Below the pieces are notes generated by a model. The model had not been told where the DNA came from and did not search any database. It worked only from the letters and a program-made list of their open reading frames with translations. This document shows, piece by piece, positions 20,161 through 29,725 of a stretch of DNA of 64,000 nt; the first letter of the stretch is position 1; every line of letters begins with the position of its first letter. The stretch covers positions 372,001-436,000 of the forward strand of contig JAHDVF020000445.1 in NCBI GenBank assembly GCA_022606425.2. The letters run 5' to 3'. The position numbers were made by a program, and so were the translations under genes. The DNA is from Lepidostoma basale (taxonomy: Eukaryota; Arthropoda; Insecta; Trichoptera; Lepidostomatidae).

Positions 20161-20640
20161 ATAATATTCTCATCCAATCTGTTTATGGAAATTAATTTTG
20201 AAACGCCACAATTGTTTTATTGCATAAAATTTGCAACCACGTGACAAACCACAGTTTTGAATTTACAGAATAAATCTATTCAATTCGAAATTTGATACTC
20301 GTTATTGAAAATAACCGCTTTTTATAATTTTTTTATACTCGTATTATTCAGTAATTTTATCATCTGTAAGACTAGTGTGATATCCATTACCACCGAAAGT
20401 CGATACTTCAGTAATGTCGATCATCAATTCATCCATTTCGAAATAAAGTGACGTAATACATATTAGAGTTTTTCAAATTTGAAGTCTTCTGACGTTTCTC
20501 CGCTTCAGAATGACGTAAAAATATAATATGAGATATTCTTTGTTACAAAGAATTTACAATATCATTTTGCATTTTTCAAAATCCTATGGGATTATAAATA
20601 TGAATGAAACATCTGTTTTTTAGAAGTTTTATTGTATTTA
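20161..20640. other. Low-copy AT-rich stretch
   Basis: Nothing recognised. Confidence 0.3.
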
Positions 20641-20910
20641 TGTGAATTACATGTTTGGTCTGTCTAAGGCATTAATAAAATGTAGAAAAAATCAAACGCG
20701 TTTTTGTTTATATTGCATATACGACTTAAAGGAGCAGAATATGCTAATTATGATAATTGACGTGACCAAAATAAATTATTAAAAAGAATTACCAATATTA
20801 TAATGTTTATTTTTCTTATATACTTAGTATTCAACACGGACCATGTCCGAAACATGTTTGGTATTTAATTTTTATTTTTTAATAAAGTGAGTATTTTATA
20901 CAAGTATAAT
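20640..20910. mobile_element. HH-B and HH-C fragments
   Basis: A minus-strand HH-B remnant (20648-20682) and a plus-strand HH-C remnant with the GTCCGAAACATGTTTGGTATTT block (about 20847-20868). Confidence 0.45.
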
Positions 20911-21039
20911 AAAAAAAAACATGAAACATTTACAACACAAAGCTATGGCGAATGTACTCGTAGAAGGAAAACCAATACTTGACTTTGTTTTGGGTGTTAT
21001 CTCTTATCAAAAATGGTATCTAAAACAACAGGACACAAT

Positions 21040-21135
21040 GATGTTCTTGTACCTACCCTTATGTATGGAAGCGAAGCATAGAACTGGTAAAAGAAAGATT
21101 AAAGTAGAATAAATGCAGTAAAAATGAAATCTATA
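21040..21135 (+). pseudogene. LINE-T internal fragment
   Basis: Short remnant reading VLVPTLMYGSEA, with decayed sequence after it. It ends in the KSRINAVKMKS-like block. Confidence 0.6.
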
Positions 21136-21555
21136 TTAAATCAAAACATAACATAAAGTCTTAACACAATTGGTTAATAAAACAGATTATTTGGAGAATT
21201 ATACTAATCAAATTAACCTATTTATATAAAAAGATTTTACAATAAATTCTTCAAATCTTCTAAGGAACACTTCATTATAAGTGTCTTCGTTTAAAATTCG
21301 ATCATACTGTTTCAATCCCCCGTAATTTAATATGAATGAAAACGTCAGTTTTATAGAAAGGTTATTATCGTGTATTGCTAGCTAGAACATCAAAATATAT
21401 TTTGTTAACAACAGACGAGACAACGGGTGTTCTAGCAAAGCGAAAAATTCCGCTTCCAGTCAATTATTGTGAAACTTCGAGAAAACGAATATTTTCATTA
21501 ATGTACAATAAAATATTATAATATAATGCTAACTTGTTCAAGAAACAGTGAATAA
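21136..21555. other. Low-copy AT-rich stretch
   Basis: Nothing recognised. Confidence 0.3.
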
Positions 21556-22040
21556 CAACAATAACAACAAACCGCCACACTACTCTATCCTGGCACACCT
21601 CTCTAGATTTCCCCACATTCATACAGCGAGTCATACACGCACGTCGATTGTTCCTACTTCTAACATGACCAACCTTTAAAAATTGATTAATTTGGTCATG
21701 CCATGTTTCCTCGGTCTGCCTCGACTCCGCACTCTATTTACATCATTAACTTATACTTTCTTAACCATTATTTCTCCAAGGATGCGCTCGTAATTTTGTT
21801 CATAATACCTTATTCCGCTCTACATTCCTTTCTTATATCAGCATTTGAGATTCTGTCGTATATCGTTCTACCACACATACGTCTTAGGGACCTCATCTCT
21901 ACCGCATTTATTCTGCTCTCATCCTTCTGCTGCCAGTTCCATGCTTCGCTTCCATACATTAAGGTTGGGACCAGATCTCCATTGTGAACGGCCGTTTTCG
22001 CTTTTATTGATAAATTCTTGTTTCCAATAACTATTTTTTA
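21556..22040 (-). pseudogene. LINE-T, (GTT)n-tailed subfamily
   Basis: Near-identical in structure to 7165-7665: (CAA)n at 21553-21570 on the + strand, RT C-terminus on the minus strand, reaching 'agaatttatcaataaaagcgaaaacgg' upstream. A deletion removes the SLRWFGHMER part near 21785. Confidence 0.7.
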
Positions 22041-22099
22041 AGCTCCAAAGTGAATTACAAACACACTTAAAATAATAATTAAACACCATTTATCTATTA

Positions 22100-22450
22100 T
22101 AATTTCGTTTTTCTGCCAGACTTTTTTGTCGAGAGGCTTTTTAGGTTGTCTGTCTTTAAAGCTGCGGTTTTAGCTGTTAATTTCAGAGGAAGGTATGCCT
22201 GTGTGACAGGCGGCCAGAAAAAGAGCAAGGTTATTTGTTTGAGACGGCATCCGGGACGAGACAAAAAGGTTCCCCCGCCCTGCAGTGGCATTGTCACATT
22301 CGCCGGCGGAGCTGAGCGCCTGGTAATTAGATACGCTTGTTTGTTGTTTACTTCGCAGTAGTAACGGCGGTATAGGATATGTGTTTACCTCCGCGGTCGC
22401 TCTGCGCTCCTGGTACCTACTTCGGTACTGGCTAAACATAAGACAGAGAA
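22100..22450. other. GC-rich low-copy block
   Basis: Unlike its surroundings this block is GC-rich and single copy, with CG-containing stretches around 22240-22330 and 22390-22425. A 71-codon + frame (22146-22361) and overlapping minus frames exist, but none shows a recognisable domain. It is a candidate conserved non-coding element, promoter region or exon of a host gene. Confidence 0.35.
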
Positions 22451-22599
22451 CACTCCTTAAGTTGTTGATGGTGCAATTAATTTCAAGGATACATCGGAAA
22501 TTCGTCCTGCCACAAACGCTGCAGGAAAGATCTGATGTTTCTCAGAAGAAAGTGTTTATAAGAGTATGAAATATTTGAAATATTACATATCACATTGTG

Positions 22600-22766
22600 T
22601 TTGACAGTATTTAAGGCTCGACACCAGAGAGCGCCAGCGTATATATCGGACCTCTGGAAAGGCAACATTCACTCCGATCAGTAGAAAAAAGTGCAAACAA
22701 CATAACAATTCCAGTCAGAGCCAATAAAGCAAATTTCTATGATCGTGCTTTCAGCATTGCGTTTTC
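22600..22766 (+). pseudogene. Possible CR1-like RT fragment
   Basis: One frame reads NNITIPVRANKANFYDRAFSIAF, matching the style of the CR1/L2 C-terminal 'DRAFSIA' block seen at 11400-12000. It is cut at the tail of the next LINE. Confidence 0.4.
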
Positions 22767-23100
22767 TTTTTGTCCTGTCACACCTCCGTGGTGCATAGGG
22801 CCTCAAGAAATCTTCTCCACCCGACTCTATCGTATGCCTGATGGTTAACATCATCCCAAGTGAGGCCTGCTGCCTTAACCTCGTCCTGCAGGGCTCTTCT
22901 CCAGGTGGCTCTAGGTCTGCCTCGCTTTCTCTTTCCCCCCATAGGGGACCAGTCTAGTGCACCCTGAGCGATGCAGGCTGGGTTCCGTCTCAGAGTGTGT
23001 GACCGATCCACTACCATTTGCGTCTAGCGACTTGTTCTCTAATTGGCTTTTCGCCTGCCATGGTCCAGAGAACGGCATTTGACACACACAAGTATGACAT
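22767..23100 (-). pseudogene. RTE-like LINE 3' fragment (RRFLEALCTTEV type)
   Basis: The minus-strand frame (23017-22778) reads NPACIAQGALDWSPMGGKRKRGRPRATWRR, then LTWDDVNHQAYDRVGWRRFLEALCTTEV*. This is the basic GRPxxTWRR motif and C-terminal block of a non-LTR RT family, distinct from LINE-T and LINE-K. Upstream sequence to 23100 matches the second copy at 28352-28860, and a 70-bp scrap lies at 29523-29590. Confidence 0.75.
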
Positions 23101-23189
23101 ATTACATTTGACACATACAATATGACACACAAGTATCAGGATAGTGACGTTAAATTTAAGAAACTTCTAAATACTGCACTGTTCGGTCA

Positions 23190-23285
23190 GTCATTTCCTA
23201 ATGCGCCCTTGGAGTAATTGATTTTACAAACGGCGCACTTAAGCTATAAGTCATCAAAATAATAATAATAATAAATACAACTCAT
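23190..23285 (+). mobile_element. LINE-L2 3' UTR fragment
   Basis: GCGCCCTTGGAGTAATTGATTT..ACGGCGC hairpin block and an (ATA)n tail. Confidence 0.55.
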
Positions 23286-23585
23286 GCTTCTTATCTGAAA
23301 GCACCTTCAAGTATATCAGAATTACAAATTATACCAGATTGATTATACATCTTCATATTATTCTAGCTGTTCTTGAAAGTGGGTCAACCTTTTAGGAAAT
23401 TAAGCATCAGCTCTATTTACATCTTTTCCCAGTCTTCCTAATATCCCACGGGTATATAATAGGCAACCACACAAGGAATTCTTAAATCACCCATCCTATC
23501 TACGCGTTTATTGCTTTATAATTAAATTATTAAGAAAACGTTAGCAAAAATATGAAATAGCTACAAAATAAATTATTAATAGTTA
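23286..23585. other. Low-copy spacer
   Basis: Nothing recognised. Confidence 0.3.
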
Positions 23586-23792
23586 TTACTGTTAAAATTA
23601 AAAACACTGTTATAATATCACAATTTATTTTTATTTACTGAGTTTATTGTAACACCTGATGATGCCAACATCGGTTGGCGAAACAGCTGTCTCAACACTC
23701 TCAGTGAATAAAAAAAAATATGATATTATAACGGTGTCTTAAATTTTAACAGTAATAATATTGAATTAGCATAGTGTTTTGGCCAAAACAAG
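23586..23792 (+). mobile_element. HH-A element, complete unit
   Basis: A compact ~205-bp unit: 'aattaaaaacactgttataatatcac' end, core, 'cactctcagtgaataaaaa', 'gatattataacggtg' and the outer 'atagtgttttggccaaaaca' end. It has no coding capacity and resembles the copies at 32205 and 40080. Confidence 0.6.
23656..23691 (+). ncRNA. Hammerhead-like motif (HH-A, GCC/GGC stem II)
   Basis: CTGATGA (23656-23662), T, stem II GCCAAC/GTTGGC with loop ATCG (23664-23679), GAAA (23680-23683), ACAGCTGT and C (23691). Compared with 4265-4300, a T-A pair in stem II is replaced by a C-G pair on both strands, which is compensatory change. Confidence 0.55.
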
Positions 23793-23892
23793 AATATAAT
23801 AATAATAATAATAATAAATTGGATGATTTATTGAGCGCCATTTTTATGAATTAATCATCTCAAGGGCGCTGTAGCTCTAAATAAAACAATGG
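23793..23892 (-). mobile_element. LINE-L2 3' UTR fragment
   Basis: (AAT)n followed by the complement of the LINE-L2 3' hairpin ('gagcgccatttttatgaatt...caagggcgct'). Confidence 0.6.
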
Positions 23893-24029
23893 ACTATTTA
23901 AATTATTAATGTTTTAACATGTATTCTTAGTAAATATAATATTATATTTAATTCTTTTCTTTATATTATTATATATTACAACTTAAAAAATACCGATATG
24001 TAAAATAGGTAATTAATATATATTTTTTA

Positions 24030-24265
24030 TATGTACTTTGTATATACAACACTATTAAAATTACATATCAGACATGTTTCAGACAACCAGTCTTTCTTCA
24101 GTGATACATATTATAAAGCTATGTATTTAAAATATTATAAAATTGTTTAAAAATATGATCAATTTTGACAGATCGTTATTATGTCTGATATGTAATTTTC
24201 TAGTTTTGTATAAACAAAGTATGTAAAAAAAGAAAAAGACCAATAAAACATTTACAAAACAAAGT
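24030..24265. mobile_element. HH-C inverted pair, decayed right arm
   Basis: The left unit has a good core on the minus strand (24071-24101). The right arm keeps only 'tatgtctgatatgtaattttc' and 'tttgtataaacaaagtatg'. Same design as the palindrome at 19159-19636. Confidence 0.55.
24071..24101 (-). ncRNA. Hammerhead-like motif (HH-C)
   Basis: On the minus strand: CTGAAGA, one A, stem II AGAC/GTCT closing TGGTT, GAAA, the self-complementary ACATGT and C. All conserved core bases are present, with the one-base insertion found in the other families. Confidence 0.5.
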
Positions 24266-24535
24266 ATGGCGAACATACATAGAAGAAATAAATATTTTCT
24301 TTAATATTATATTTGAACACTTTCTGACAATAGTGATTATACTTTTGATTTAATGGTTGTTTCGGAATTAATAATAGACAAAAAACGGATGTCATCAAGA
24401 AAGAGTACGAGAATATTTGAATACAAAAGAGCGAGTAAGGAAAACTTCTTTGGATTTCGTCTGATTCTAAATCTGGTTTTTATTTTATTCTGAGTATTGT
24501 TGTATGACTATAATGTCGAAAACAAAAGGAAAATG
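24266..24535. other. Low-copy spacer
   Basis: Nothing recognised. Confidence 0.3.
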
Positions 24536-24539
24536 ATTT

Positions 24540-25260
24540 GATAATGTTAAAAGTGAAATTTTAAAGTCTTCTTCTTCTTCTTCCTTATCGTAGACATATG
24601 TGGTCTGTTCTCCAGAGAGTTGCTCCTCCTGTAAGGTCGATTCCCAGCTGTCCTTCCATCTTTTAGGAGGTGTTCCACGAGGACGAGTCCCATGAGGTTG
24701 ATTATGCAATGCAATTTAGGGGAGTCTGATGGAGTCCATTCTTTATACATGACCGTACCAATCCCTTTTTTGCTGTCTGCTCTATCTTGTAATATCCTCA
24801 ACCTCACATATCTCTCTTATTCTGGTGTTCCTCACGCGATCCCTCAGTGTCTTGCCTGCTATCGTCCTCAGTGTCTTCATTTCGAAAGTCCTCAAAACTT
24901 GGTTGGTCCTTACTGTGTCTGCTTTGCTTCGACGCCATATGTTATTACTGGGTCTGACGCATGCTATACAGATTCTCATCTTACTCTTAATGGCCATGTC
25001 TTTGTTTTTCCATATTGTGGATTTTAGCGCCCCTGAGATTGCAGCTGGCTTATTTACTTGGGTTTGTATTTCTTCCCGCAGATCAGCTCCCCCCACCAGG
25101 TCTATGCCTAGATACTTGAAGGTCCTGACCTGTTCTATGGGCTGATTTTCTATAATCAGGCTACATGTTTTGGGTGTTTTGAAAAAGGTTATACATTTTG
25201 TTTTTTCGATGGAGTTTGTCATATTGTATTTCTGTAAATTGTAAAGTGTATGGAAACATA
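24540..25260 (-). pseudogene. LINE-K RT C-terminal region
   Basis: The minus-strand frame (25357-24782) reads EKTKCITFFKT, QVRTFKYLGIDLVGGADLREEIQTQVNKPAAISGALKSTIW, SKMRICIACVRP and EMKTLRTIAGKTLRDRVRNTRIREICEVED. After a frameshift, GRRPTPPKRWKDSW-like sequence follows at 24710-24640. The tail is (TTC)n on the + strand (24567-24583), that is (GAA)n. YLG is the usual post-catalytic RT motif. It is the longest LINE-K piece here but is 5'-truncated and frameshifted. Confidence 0.8.
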
Positions 25261-25359
25261 TATTTGCATTAAAAATGTACTTAATACTGATTAAGATTGT
25301 ATAGTGATCCAAGTTTTTAAAGGGTAGAAAAAGTTTTTGCTTCCTTGAATATTTCACGG

Positions 25360-25395
25360 GTTGCTTCGTCTCTATTGAGATAAAATTAATCCTTT
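25360..25395 (-). repeat. R515 terminal fragment
   Basis: 'gcttcgtctctattgagataaaatta', the usual R515 terminus only. Confidence 0.5.
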
Positions 25396-25934
25396 AATTG
25401 ATAACCCGCAATGGGTAAATAAAATCCCGTATTCGTCTACAAGTATTTGATACTTTCAAAATGTTGTATACAACTAGTAATAAATATTATCTATAATATT
25501 TTATCTGGCCACTTTTTTACAAAAGTGATTGCACTCTTGATTTGTTAGTTTTTTTCTGATTTTAAAATAAATAAATAAATAAATGAAAAAAATACCCAAT
25601 TAAACAAAAAACATCCGTTTAATTAATAATTTTTAATAATTACATTTTGTATAAATTACTAGATTTATACAAATTATACTCCAAATTCAAAGGACTAACA
25701 TCGAGTCACTTTAAGCACTCCATTTTACCATCGTCCATACAGGATGTATTCATCTGTCAGATCCTCGGGCTTTCATGCCACAACCGTGATAAAATAAAGC
25801 ATTCAGATTGGTTGCATGCACAAGCTATTCGAGTTCATGTATTTCATTCAATTGACGATTCGAAAGTGTACCTCAACTTCAAGCCAATCAATACATATTG
25901 CAAATCAATTTAAGCTTCAGTTTCACTGGAGTTA
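25396..25934. other. Low-copy stretch
   Basis: An 88-codon + frame (25647-25913) has no recognisable domain and AT-biased codons. (AAT)n occurs at 25942-25960. Confidence 0.3.
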
Positions 25935-26022
25935 AAACTATAATAATAATAATAATAATATGCTTACTTTTAAAGAGCCGCCGTTTTTGTGATGTAATCA
26001 CCTCAATGGCGCATTAAACAAG
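25935..26022 (-). mobile_element. LINE-L2 3' UTR fragment
   Basis: (AAT)n followed by the decayed complement of the LINE-L2 3' hairpin ('gccgccgtttttgtgatg...cctcaatggcgc'). Confidence 0.55.
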
Positions 26023-26284
26023 TAAAATATTAATATAACATCGCCTTATTCGCAGTATATGATACTTTTTAAAGCTTTATTAATATAACCTCTCCGAAAA
26101 TCTCATCTTGAATAAAAAATAAAATATTTATTTTCATGTACAGAATATATTTTGTCGAAATATTTTTTGTGACAACACGTTCATCGCACCCTCATGCGAA
26201 TGTGTCGATGGAGAAAAGGCAAAAGTATTCAAACCCCAATTGTGTTATTTTTCTTAAACAATAAATAAATAATAAAACCCATAA

Positions 26285-26578
26285 GAAAATAATTCAACAG
26301 CAAAATATCACGCTGTTTCCCCGTAGGGGTAGGTAGAGAGAATAGACTGCTACACCATTCTATCCTGACACACCTCTCTAGCTTCCTCTACAACGAGTCA
26401 TACACGCACGTCGATTCTTCCGACTTCTAACATGACCAACGTGTAAAATTTTATTAATTTGGTCATGCCATGTTTTAATTTGTCTAGTTCGACTCCGTAC
26501 TTCATTTACATCGTTAAAGTATACTTTCTTAACCATTCTTTCTTCATCCATGATCCATTTGTTCATAATACTTTCTTT
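26285..26578 (-). pseudogene. LINE-T, GTT-subfamily fragment
   Basis: Minus-strand frame reads MDEERMVKKVYFNDVNEVRSRTRQIKTWHDQINKILHVGHVRSRKNRRACMTR with the family 3' block at 26310-26340. 26023-26284 holds nothing recognised. Confidence 0.7.
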
Positions 26579-26589
26579 CTTTTTTATTT

Positions 26590-26821
26590 TATAACTTTGT
26601 TGAAACGCTTACAGCGCGAGCCAAATCGATGTAAAGGGTATAGATATCATTTTGATTCTTATGACAAGTGATAGGTAGCTTATCTATCGCCATTTTATTG
26701 TCACGTGAATTCTACACCAGACCAACGAAAGTCTGACAATTACACTGCCATTGCCGGTAATCGAACCAGAGACCTTTGGTGTGAAAATTATAGCACTTGA
26801 CACTCGGCCACGAAGATCGTC
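26590..26821 (-). mobile_element. tRNA-derived SINE
   Basis: Minus-strand SINE. The head (RC of 26690-26821) keeps a tRNA-like part with a box-B-like GGTTCGATTACC near 26755 and a box-A-like GGCCGAGTG near 26800. The body reads 'attcacgtgacaataaaatggcgat', and the tail ends near 26600 ('gcgctgtaagcg'). Its 5' end touches the mariner relic. Confidence 0.75.
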
Positions 26822-27270
26822 AAATATTAATGCATTTGAGCCGAGCACTGAAAGACAATCGACCCCAATACAACGATAGGCACGATAAAGTGATTTTGCA
26901 GCATGACTATGCTCGACCTCATGTCGCAACCGTCAAAACATACTTGGAAACGTTAAAATGGGAAGTCCTACCCCACCCGCCGTATTCTCCAGACATTGCT
27001 CCCTCTGACTAGCACTTGTTTCAATCAATATCTCACGGCCTGGCTGACACTTCCGTTCTTATGGAGAAGTGAAAACTTGGATCGATTCGTGGATCTTCTC
27101 AAAAGATTACGAGTTTTTACGACACGGGATTCGTATGCTGCCCGAAAGATGGGAGAAAGTAGTTGCCAACGATGGACAATACTTTGAATCGTTCATGTAA
27201 GTAACCAGTTCTTCATAATCAAGCCTTGAATTTTGAAAAAAAAACGGCGGAAGCAAAGTTGTACACCTAA
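26822..27270 (+). pseudogene. mariner transposase C-terminus with 3' terminal repeat
   Basis: Frames read LSRALKDNRPQYNDRHDKVILQHDYARPHVATVKTYLETLKWEVLPHPPYSPDIAPSD, then frameshifted pieces to the C-terminus. HDYARPH holds the second catalytic D and SPDIAPSD the third of the DD34D triad. Downstream the sequence 'acggcggaagcaaagttgtacacc' is a mariner 3' terminal inverted repeat. The 5' half is missing, replaced at 26821 by a SINE. Dead element. Confidence 0.85.
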
Positions 27271-27299
27271 TATGTGTAACTGTTAATATGTATGGAAAA

Positions 27300-27390
27300 A
27301 CGATTGTTTTCAAGGAGTTTTATTATAATTTTTATGAATGACATGTTTCGCCCTTCTAAGGCATTATCAAATGGAGTTTTACATCATTGT
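27300..27390 (-). mobile_element. HH-B element fragment
   Basis: Minus-strand unit with the 'ttattataatttttatgaatgacatg' side and the core described separately. Confidence 0.6.
27340..27370 (-). ncRNA. Hammerhead-like motif (HH-B, best copy)
   Basis: TTGATAA, T, stem II GCCTT/AGGGC (a G-U pair replaces the usual A-U), GAAA, ACATGT and C. The stem stays paired despite sequence change relative to 35011-35041, where GCCTT/AAGGC is found. Confidence 0.45.
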
Positions 27391-27764
27391 TCAAAAACAA
27401 TATATATGTGTAAGTTGACTTATGATTTCATGAATAAATTTTTGAATTTGGGTTGAATTTGAGATTTTTTTGTAACATAGCGTTTGTTTCCTTTTTCTTT
27501 TAGACTAGCCATATCGTCACGTCCATACAATATTCGGTTCGATGCGTACAGTCACCTGATTCCTTCGAAATGAAAGCGTTCTGCTCGAGTCCAATACCTT
27601 TTAGGTCTCATGTTCTCCTGGTAACTCGATACATTCCGGTCGTGAGATTAATCCCATCTTTCAGTCAGACATTCCGCCAATGCTAAGGTACTGACGTACT
27701 TACACTAAAATTAAGATTACCATGCACTTTGGTTTAAGTATTCATTTTTTACTTAATTATTTTT
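27391..27764. other. Low-copy stretch
   Basis: 27500-27700 is less AT-rich and single copy. Nothing recognised. Confidence 0.3.
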
Positions 27765-28025
27765 GATAGTCCATTGTTTTGGCCGAAATACTATGATACG
27801 AGTACTTTAACAAAATAAACTGTTAAATTAAAAAACTTAGTTTTGTTTTATGTATACAATTGTATTTTTATTTTACGCGACAGCTGTTTCGTCAATCTAT
27901 GTTGACATCATCAGGTGTTACAATAATATATCAAATGTCAAATTTTCCTGATTTTTCGAACCTTTATGTATATTTGTTCCTATGTCCATTTGAATAATTT
28001 CTTTGATATATTATATGATATACGA
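27765..28025 (-). mobile_element. HH-A element
   Basis: Minus-strand unit running from the outer 'gttttggccgaaatactatgat' end through the core (27879-27914) to the coding-like stretch, whose RC reads KEIIQMDIGTNIHKGSKNQENLTFDILL* just before the core. It is the cleanest version of that reading frame. Confidence 0.6.
27879..27914 (-). ncRNA. Hammerhead-like motif (HH-A)
   Basis: CTGATGA, T, stem II GTCAA/TTGAC, GAAA, ACAGCTGT and C on the minus strand. It forms part of the stem II covariation series (GTCAAC, GCCAAC and GCTAAC, each matched by its partner strand). Confidence 0.5.
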
Positions 28026-28044
28026 GTATATATTTTATATGATA

Positions 28045-28310
28045 TATTGACGACCTTCGTGGCTGAGTGGTAAGTGCATTGACTGCCACCCCGAAGGTTC
28101 CGGGTTCGATTCCCGGCGAGGGCAGTTTAATTGTCACACTGTCTTTGGTCTGGTGTAGAATTCACGGGACAATAAAAGGGCGATAGATTAGCTACCTATC
28201 ACATGTCACGAGAATCACTATGATAGCTATAATACCCTTTACATTGATTTGGCTCATGCTGTCATAATGCAAAGAGCGATTCAACAAAATAATAATAATA
28301 TTATTATTTG
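28045..28310 (+). mobile_element. tRNA-derived SINE, best copy
   Basis: Head at 28050-28125 resembles a tRNA, with box A TGGCTGAGTGG (28062-28072) and box B GGTTCGATTCC (28101-28111), spaced as in tRNA genes. A non-tRNA body follows ('gtctggtgtagaattcacggg', 'gataga..agctacctatcac', 'ttgatttggctcatgctgt') and an AAT-rich tail (28285-28300). RNA polymerase III internal promoter. Other copies: 26590, 37240 and 46375. Confidence 0.85.
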
Positions 28311-28314
28311 ATAT

Positions 28315-28351
28315 ACCTACCGATTATTGTTAAACCTGATGATTTCAACAT
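28315..28351 (+). mobile_element. HH-A unit, left part of interrupted copy
   Basis: Ends inside the hammerhead-like core at CCTGATGATTTCAACAT. The core resumes at 28861 after a LINE insertion. Confidence 0.65.
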
Positions 28352-28860
28352 CTTTTTCTTCTTCTTTTTGTCTTGTCACACCTCCGTGGTGCATAGGGCC
28401 TCAAGGAATCTTCTCCACCCGACTCTATCGCATGCCTGATGCCTAACATCATCCCAAGTGAGGCCTGTTGCCTTAACCTCGTCCTGCAGGGTTCTTCTCC
28501 AGGTGGCTCTAGGTCTGCCTCGCTTTCTCTTTCCCCCATAGGAGAACAGTCTTGTGCACCCTGAGTAATGCAGGCTGGGTTCCGTCTCAGAGTGTGACCG
28601 ATTCACTGCCATTTGCTAGCGACTTGTTCTCTAATTGGTTTTTCGCCTGCCATGGTCCAGAGAACGGCATTTGACACTGTTTGGGGACAATAGATTTTGA
28701 ATATTGAGCGAAGGCACCTATTTATAAACACCTGGAGTTTTCCAATAACGTCCGCGGTAAATTTCCAAGTCTCACATCCGTACAGCAGTACGCTTTTAAC
28801 GCTACTGCTGAATATTTGGAGCTAGAGCATTCTCGAAATGATACCGGAGCGCCATACATA
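28352..28860 (-). pseudogene. RTE-like LINE 3' fragment inserted in HH-A
   Basis: Same family as 22767-23100. Minus strand: KSVLLYGCETWKFTADVIGKLQVFINRCLR-type sequence at the 5' side (~28830-28700), then HYSGCTRLFSYGGKRKRGRPRATWRRTLQDEVKATGLTWDDVRHQACDRVGWRRFLEALCTTEV*, then a GACAAAAAGAAGAAGAAAAAG-like tail. It is flanked by a 14-bp duplication of GATGATNTCAACAT (28338-28351, 28861-28874; one mismatch), so its boundaries are exact. Confidence 0.85.
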
Positions 28861-28955
28861 GATGATGTCAACATAGGTTGACGAAACAGCTGTCGCGTAA
28901 AATTAAAATATAATTGTGATACATATAACGAAGTTTTTTTAATTTAACAGTTAAT
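28861..28955 (+). mobile_element. HH-A unit, right part of interrupted copy
   Basis: Resumes with GATGATGTCAACATAGG, GTTGAC, GAAAC, AGCTGTC and runs to 'taacgaagtttttttaatttaacagtt'. Confidence 0.65.
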
Positions 28956-28994
28956 TTTTTTCCCTTGTATTATAATCAAGAAAGGGAAGATATA

Positions 28995-29515
28995 GGAGTG
29001 GTAACTCACTAACTAACTAACCATCACGCCGTCTCCCCGAAGGGGTAGGCATTAATAATGGACTGTCACACTTTTCTTTCCTGACATATTTCTCTCGCTT
29101 CCTCAATATTCATACATCGTGTCATGCACGCGCGTCGATTTCTCTGACTCCTCACATGGCTGACATTCAATATTTGATTTATTTGATTGTGCCACGTTTT
29201 CCTCGCTCTTCCTCTATTTCTGGTTCCATTTACATCGTTAACATATAATTTAATTTTTATTCATTCTTCATTCATTCTTTCCATATGTCCAAACCATCTT
29301 AATGATCCTTTTATTATTTTGTTCATAACACCATCATTCGCACCGCATTCACTTCTTATATTTCCATTCGACACTCTATCATACACAGAGAATCCACACA
29401 TTCGTCTAAGAGATCTCATTTCTACTGCTTTTATTCTTCTTTCATCCTTTTTTGCCAGTTTCATGCTTCGCTTCCATACATAAAGGTCAGTAGAAGAACA
29501 CCATTGTGCATTGCC
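28995..29515 (-). pseudogene. LINE-T 3' fragment
   Basis: Minus strand with the full family pattern from SEA.NWQKRMKEE (29475) to the 3' hairpin and the inverted tail at 29005-29020. Frame 29464-29261 is open (RINAVEMRSLRRMCGFSVYDRVSNGNIRSECGANDG-like). 29516-29590 is a scrap of the RRFLEALCTTEV-type LINE. Confidence 0.8.
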
Positions 29516-29594
29516 ATTCTAGCTAGTTCCGTGGGTTCCGTCTCAGGGTGTAACCGATCCTGCCTACTGTGGCCCAGAGAACGATCGTTCATAT

Positions 29595-29725
29595 TAAATG
29601 TCTGCAATATCGACGTGTGAGTATGACTCGATGTATGAATGGGTTGGGATCAAATGAGGTGTGTCAGGAAATAGTATTGTGCGATCCATCTTCTCTGACT
29701 ACCCTTCCGCTAAAACAATTTGTTT
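29595..29725 (+). mobile_element. LINE-T 3' scrap
   Basis: IDV*V*LDV*MGWDQMRCVRK-like remnant with decayed 3' block and no TTAG tail. Confidence 0.5.

Noticed and set aside
22146..22361. 71-codon + frame as a gene
   Set aside because: No domain, overlapping minus frames of similar length, no convincing splice structure. It is reported only as a GC-rich block.
24692..25145. Two + frames of 106-111 codons
   Set aside because: Both lie antisense to the LINE-K RT frame, whose minus-strand motifs (YLG, TLRDRVRN) are recognisable.
28050..28125. Functional tRNA gene
   Set aside because: Boxes A and B are good, but the sequence continues into a SINE body repeated at 26590, 37240 and 46375, and the cloverleaf arms do not pair cleanly by eye.
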